From NCBI RefSeq assembly GCF_008831545.1, contig NZ_CP044523.1, positions 1,054,001 through 1,118,000 on the forward strand: 64,000 nucleotides of DNA, read 5' to 3'. Of the stretch, positions 60,379 to 64,000 are shown one piece after another. Source of the stretch: Halorussus halophilus (lineage in GTDB: Archaea > Halobacteriota > Halobacteria > Halobacteriales > Haladaptataceae). Position 1 is the first letter of the stretch. Each line of letters opens with the position of its first letter. The translations under genes and the position numbers were made by a program. The notes beneath the pieces were generated by a model. The model searched no databases, had not been told where the DNA came from, and saw only the letters and a program-made list of their open reading frames with translations.

Positions 60379-63129
60379 ATGGGAGCGCGGGAGTTGTTGG
60401 ACCGCGACGAGTTCGGATTCGACGCCGCGACCGTCGATATCGCCGACGAGTCTGCCTTCGACCTGCTGGAACCGGAGGTGCAAGACTGGTGGGTCTCCGA
60501 GTTCGGCGAGTACGTCGCCGACAACGGCGGTTTCTTCACCCCGCCACAGCGCGAGGCGGTCCCGCTCATCCACGACCAGCAGAACGCGCTCATCGCGTCG
60601 CCGACTGGTTCTGGCAAGACGCTCGCGTCCTTTACTGCTATCGTCAACGAACTATTTCGCAGAGAACGCGAGAAGGAGGAGGGGCTTGCAAATTCTGTCT
60701 ACTGTCTGTACGTCTCGCCGCTCAAGTCGCTCGCGAACGACATCCACCGGAACTTGGAGGTCCCGCTTTCGGGCATCGGCGAGCGAATCGACGACGACGT
60801 GTCCGTCCGCCACGCGATTCGCCACGGCGACACGGACGACGCAGCGCGCCAGCGAATGCTGAAAGAGACGCCCCACATTCTCAATACGACGCCCGAGACG
60901 CTCGCCATCCTGCTCAACTCCCCGAAGTTCAAGAAAAAGTTAGAGACCGTCGAGTACGTCGTCGTAGACGAGATTCACAGTCTGGCCGACGGCAAGCGCG
61001 GCACCCACCTCTCGGTCAGTCTGGAGCGACTGGAACAGATGACCGAATCGTCGCCGACTCGAATCGGCTGTTCGGCGACGGTCGAACCCCTCGAAGACAT
61101 CGCGGAGTTTCTCGTGGGTCAGCAGACTGGTGGCGGTTCGCCGCGGGACTGTGAAATCGTGGACACGCGATTCGTCCGGGAGTTCGACGTCGAGTTGCAG
61201 TGTCCGACCGACGACCTCGTCAACACGCCGCCTGACGTGGTCAACGAGCGGTTCTACGACCAGTTGCACGAGTTGATTCAGGACCACACGAACACGCTGG
61301 TGTTCACGAATACGCGCTCTGGTGCCGAGCGCGTCCTGCACAATCTGCGAGAGCGGTACGGCCCCTACGACGAGGACAACTCCGGATGTCACCACGGCAG
61401 TCTCTCGAAGGAGTCTCGTCAGTCCATCGAACAGGCGCTCAAGGACGGGAGCCTCGACGTAGTGACGACCTCCACGAGCCTCGAACTGGGTATCGACATG
61501 CCGTACATCGACTTGGTGGTGCAAGTCGGCTCTCCAAAATCGGTGGCGTCCTTGCTCCAGCGGGTCGGCCGCGCGGGCCACCAACTCGGCCAGACGGTAA
61601 CTGGGCGAGTCGTCGCGCTTGACCGCGACGAACTCATCGAGTGTGCAGTCATGCTCAAGAAGGCAAAAGAGGGCTTCGTAGACCGGGTGTTCGTCCCCGA
61701 AGAGGCCTACGACGTGGCCGCCCAGCACGTCTACGGCATGGCCATCAACGCGATTCGCCCCGAAGCCGAAGTCCGCGAGATTCTGACTCGCGCGTATCCG
61801 TACCGCAACTTCGACAGTTCGCAGTTCGAGACGCTGTTCAGATACCTCACCTCCGACTACGACGGTCTGGAAGACAAGAACGTCTACGCGAAGATTTGGC
61901 GCGACGAGAACGACCCGCCGGACGGCGAGTACCACTATCCGGAGTACGACGTAGGAGAGCCACTAATCGGGAAACGCGGCCGACTCGCACGAGTCATCTA
62001 CATGACCAACATCGGGACGATTCCCGACTCGTTCACTTGCGACGTGTACACCCGCGCCGACAGCGAGTGGGTCGGCAACTTGGACGAGTCGTATCTCGAT
62101 ACCCTCGAAAAAGGCGACGTGTTCGTCCTCGGCGGCCAGAACTTCGAGTTCCAGTACAGAAGAGGTTCGAAGGTGTACGCCGACCCGACGAGTGCCCGCC
62201 CGACCGTCCCCTCGTGGTTCTCCGAACGACTGCCGCTCTCTTACGACCTGGGCCGCTCGATTCTGGAATTTCAGGGCGAACTGCTCGAACGACTGGCCAA
62301 GCGCGGGAAGCCCGCAGTGAGAGTCTGGCTCAAGCAGTTCCCACTGGACGACGACAGCGTCCGGGCCATCGCGCGGATGTTCGACGAGCAGGTCCGCTAC
62401 GCGGGTCAATCGAGCGTCAGCACCGACGACCGACTCGCGGTCGAAATCGAACTCGACCGCGACGAGTACGAGCGCCACTACTACGTCCACTCGAACTACG
62501 GGCGACAGTTCAACGACGGTCTCTCGCGGGTCGTCGCGTACCGTTGTGCGAACGCCGCGAACACCAACGTCTCGGTGGCCGTCGCCGACCACGGGTTCAC
62601 TGTCTCGATGCCACTGAACCGGAAGGTAGACGTAGCCGAAATTCTGCGCGACGTCTCTCCCGAGGAAGTACGTCCCGACTTACGGTCCGCGCTCGACGGC
62701 ACGGAACTGCTCCAGCGGTACTTCCGCATCAACGCGACTCGGGCGCTGATGATTCTGAAACGCTACAAGGGCTACGAGAAGTCCGCGAGCGAACAACAGG
62801 TCTCCAGTGAGATGCTGTTGGGCTTCGCAGAAGACTTAGAGGACTTCGCAGTCATCGAGGAGACCTACCGGGAAATCATCGAGGACAAACTCGCGGTCGA
62901 AGCAATCGAGGACGTGATGGCCGACGTGCAGGCCGAGACTGTCGAAATCGCCCAACAGCGCGTCGATACGCCCTCGCCGAAGGCGTTCGGACTGGCGACG
63001 CTGATGGCGAGCGACGTGGTGCTGGCCGAAGACGAGAGCGCGGTTCTACAGGAGTTCCACGAACGCGTGCTGGACGAGATCGAGGGTGAGGAATCGGATT
63101 CGTTGACGGGGACCTCGGCGGCGCGGTGA
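60379..63129 (+). CDS. Lhr-type ATP-dependent helicase
   Basis: A superfamily 2 helicase of 916 residues from ATG 60379. Walker A SPTGSGKT, DEIH box VVDEIHSLADG, motif III CSATVEP, and motifs V-VI STSLELGIDM / LLQRVGRAGH place it in the Lhr group, with the winged-helix and barrel domains after residue 420. Lhr helicases unwind 3'-tailed DNA and DNA-RNA hybrids in repair; this one is of the shorter archaeal type. It starts 69 bases after the SRPBCC gene. The longer frame to 60031 is an out-of-frame shadow of that gene. Confidence 0.92.
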   Translation: MGARELLDRDEFGFDAATVDIADESAFDLLEPEVQDWWVSEFGEYVADNGGFFTPPQREAVPLIHDQQNALIASPTGSGKTLASFTAIVNELFRREREKEEGLANSVYCLYVSPLKSLANDIHRNLEVPLSGIGERIDDDVSVRHAIRHGDTDDAARQRMLKETPHILNTTPETLAILLNSPKFKKKLETVEYVVVDEIHSLADGKRGTHLSVSLERLEQMTESSPTRIGCSATVEPLEDIAEFLVGQQTGGGSPRDCEIVDTRFVREFDVELQCPTDDLVNTPPDVVNERFYDQLHELIQDHTNTLVFTNTRSGAERVLHNLRERYGPYDEDNSGCHHGSLSKESRQSIEQALKDGSLDVVTTSTSLELGIDMPYIDLVVQVGSPKSVASLLQRVGRAGHQLGQTVTGRVVALDRDELIECAVMLKKAKEGFVDRVFVPEEAYDVAAQHVYGMAINAIRPEAEVREILTRAYPYRNFDSSQFETLFRYLTSDYDGLEDKNVYAKIWRDENDPPDGEYHYPEYDVGEPLIGKRGRLARVIYMTNIGTIPDSFTCDVYTRADSEWVGNLDESYLDTLEKGDVFVLGGQNFEFQYRRGSKVYADPTSARPTVPSWFSERLPLSYDLGRSILEFQGELLERLAKRGKPAVRVWLKQFPLDDDSVRAIARMFDEQVRYAGQSSVSTDDRLAVEIELDRDEYERHYYVHSNYGRQFNDGLSRVVAYRCANAANTNVSVAVADHGFTVSMPLNRKVDVAEILRDVSPEEVRPDLRSALDGTELLQRYFRINATRALMILKRYKGYEKSASEQQVSSEMLLGFAEDLEDFAVIEETYREIIEDKLAVEAIEDVMADVQAETVEIAQQRVDTPSPKAFGLATLMASDVVLAEDESAVLQEFHERVLDEIEGEESDSLTGTSAAR

Positions 63130-63139
63130 GCGCAAGGCC

Positions 63140-63505
63140 TCAGCGACGAGCGCGTCGTCGGACTTCGATGGCGACGGGAACGAGTAACGAGCAGGCGAGG
63201 AGATCGAAGCCGACCGTGACGAGGAGTTCACCAGCCTCGCGAATGGGCAAGACGCTCGCTAGTTTGACGAGCGGTCCGGCGTCTCCGACCCCGCCGAGCA
63301 GTTCGAGCGTCCCGAGGGCGACGAGACCGAGACCGAAACCGACGGCCACTAGCGCGGCAGTCACGCCGTCACGTACCGCGAGCAGCGTGAGGGCGTCCCT
63401 CTCCGAAAGGTCGGCGACCCACTGATAGCGACACCGCCACCCGACACCTGCGGCGACGAAACCGGCCCCGACCGTGGTGACGATTGCGACGACGTGTCGT
63501 AACAT
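63140..63505 (-). CDS. Four-helix membrane protein of unknown function
   Basis: A 121-residue protein with hydrophobic segments at about 5-22, 43-72 and 90-112 and basic ends (RCRYQ, RRRARR). No family recognised. Convergent with the helicase gene, ten bases apart. Confidence 0.65.
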   Translation of the reverse strand: MLRHVVAIVTTVGAGFVAAGVGWRCRYQWVADLSERDALTLLAVRDGVTAALVAVGFGLGLVALGTLELLGGVGDAGPLVKLASVLPIREAGELLVTVGFDLLACSLLVPVAIEVRRRARR

Positions 63506-63607
63506 GACCTCATCTCACGCGAATGCGAGAAAAGTCTTGGGCAGGGTCCGGCACCACAGAAGTCCCCTCACGCCGACACGCTGTCGCTGTTCCTGAAGGA
63601 CTGACAG

Positions 63608-64000
63608 TCACTCCGCGACCAGCAACGTGTCCAGCGCGTCCGGCACGACCAGCACGTCGCTTCCGGGTTCGATGGCGTCTTCGACGGACTCGCAAGCGGT
63701 CATCAGGCAGTCTTCGACCACCTCCGGGGCCTCGCTGTTCGTAACGTACACCTCGTAGTTTCGGAGGACGCGAGCGACGACGAAGGCCCGCTGTGCGCCG
63801 GGTTCGTAGCCGCGGCGCATCTCCTCGTACAGCTTTTCGGCACTGTCTGCTTCGCTGAGCCAGTCGTAGAAGCGTTGCTCGCCAGTGCCTTCGCCCGCGC
63901 CCTCCTGCAATCTGGCGGGGACGACGATGCGGCCGTTCTCCCGTAGTGGATTATTGTCACCGAGCGCCACGTACGTCGCGGCCCGCGTCGCCTGATAGAG
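63608..64000 (-). CDS. LarA-family protein, C-terminal part (continues beyond window)
   Basis: The frame stays open to the window edge at 64000, so only about 130 C-terminal residues are seen. YQATRAATYVALG, then VVPARLQEGAGEGTGEQRFYDWL and RAFVVARVLRNYEVYV resemble the C-terminal domain of the DUF2088/lactate-racemase (LarA) group, whose enzymes use a nickel-pincer cofactor. The His residues that bind the cofactor are outside the window, so racemase activity cannot be judged. GTG 63970 is an internal valine, not the start. Confidence 0.75.
   Translation of the reverse strand, partial: LYQATRAATYVALGDNNPLRENGRIVVPARLQEGAGEGTGEQRFYDWLSEADSAEKLYEEMRRGYEPGAQRAFVVARVLRNYEVYVTNSEAPEVVEDCLMTACESVEDAIEPGSDVLVVPDALDTLLVAE

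Overview
The window is chromosomal DNA from a halophilic archaeon (class Halobacteria). The evidence is the GC-rich coding bias, the very acidic proteins, the twin-arginine lipoprotein signals, the many near-leaderless genes with a TATA-like box 25-35 bases before the start, and the gene set: psmA with RNase P proteins, pelota, RqcH, Elp3, haloarchaeal DUF4013, DUF63, DUF7344-type and Bat-type HTH proteins. I cannot fix the genus. No CRISPR array, rRNA operon, recognisable transposase or complete prophage was seen. One tRNA gene (Leu, CAA) was found.

Layout. 0-8.3 kb: a cytochrome P450 broken by a stop codon, a DUF1028 protein, a lamin-tail protein, small conserved proteins, folD, a Tat-exported PKD-like protein and glyA (folD and glyA are both one-carbon enzymes). 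8.3-10.9 kb: a CHAT-domain cysteine protease converging on a 42-residue hydrophobic mini-protein. 10.9-17.5 kb: a TbsP-like regulator, a YcaO protein, DUF2332, a zinc ribbon, DUF63, an Lrp regulator and an inositol-monophosphatase-like enzyme. 17.5-18 kb: tRNA-Leu followed by an array of perfect hairpins. 18-23.3 kb: a TetR-MATE efflux operon, a PHP phosphoesterase, DUF309, a double winged-helix regulator and an AstE/ASPA-like hydrolase. 23.3-26.8 kb: psmA, rnp2, a small membrane protein, a methyltransferase and rnp3. 26.9-32.8 kb: an inverted-end repeat element, mutY, an acyl-CoA dehydrogenase, a lipoprotein serpin and an FMN reductase.

32.8-35.4 kb is an AT-rich island with a Tat lipoprotein, a Tat-exported PQQ-type beta-propeller protein lacking a normal start codon, and a cysteine-rich HEXXH protein. 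It is followed by a tiny membrane protein and a roughly 280-base structured non-coding locus upstream of tdk. 36-46 kb: tdk, a YIP1 protein, a winged-helix regulator, a CPBP protease, a RecJ/DHH-type protein with a degenerate DHH box, a GAF-PAS-PAS histidine kinase and Elp3. 46-53 kb: repeats, surE, two tandem membrane paralogues, rqcH and three tandem DUF4013 proteins separated by strong hairpins. 53-64 kb: a lipoprotein, a soluble chemotaxis transducer, an RDD protein, pelA, a Bat-like HTH regulator, an RNase Z-like hydrolase, an SRPBCC protein, an Lhr-type helicase and the C-terminal part of a LarA-family protein.

The most promising undescribed material is (1) the CHAT protease with its convergent mini-protein and AT-rich 3' end, (2) the AT-rich secreted propeller/HEXXH cassette, (3) the structured RNA candidate before tdk, and (4) a hairpin-bearing intergenic repeat family whose stems differ in sequence but keep their pairing. 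All functional statements are read from sequence and recalled family knowledge; no search was run.
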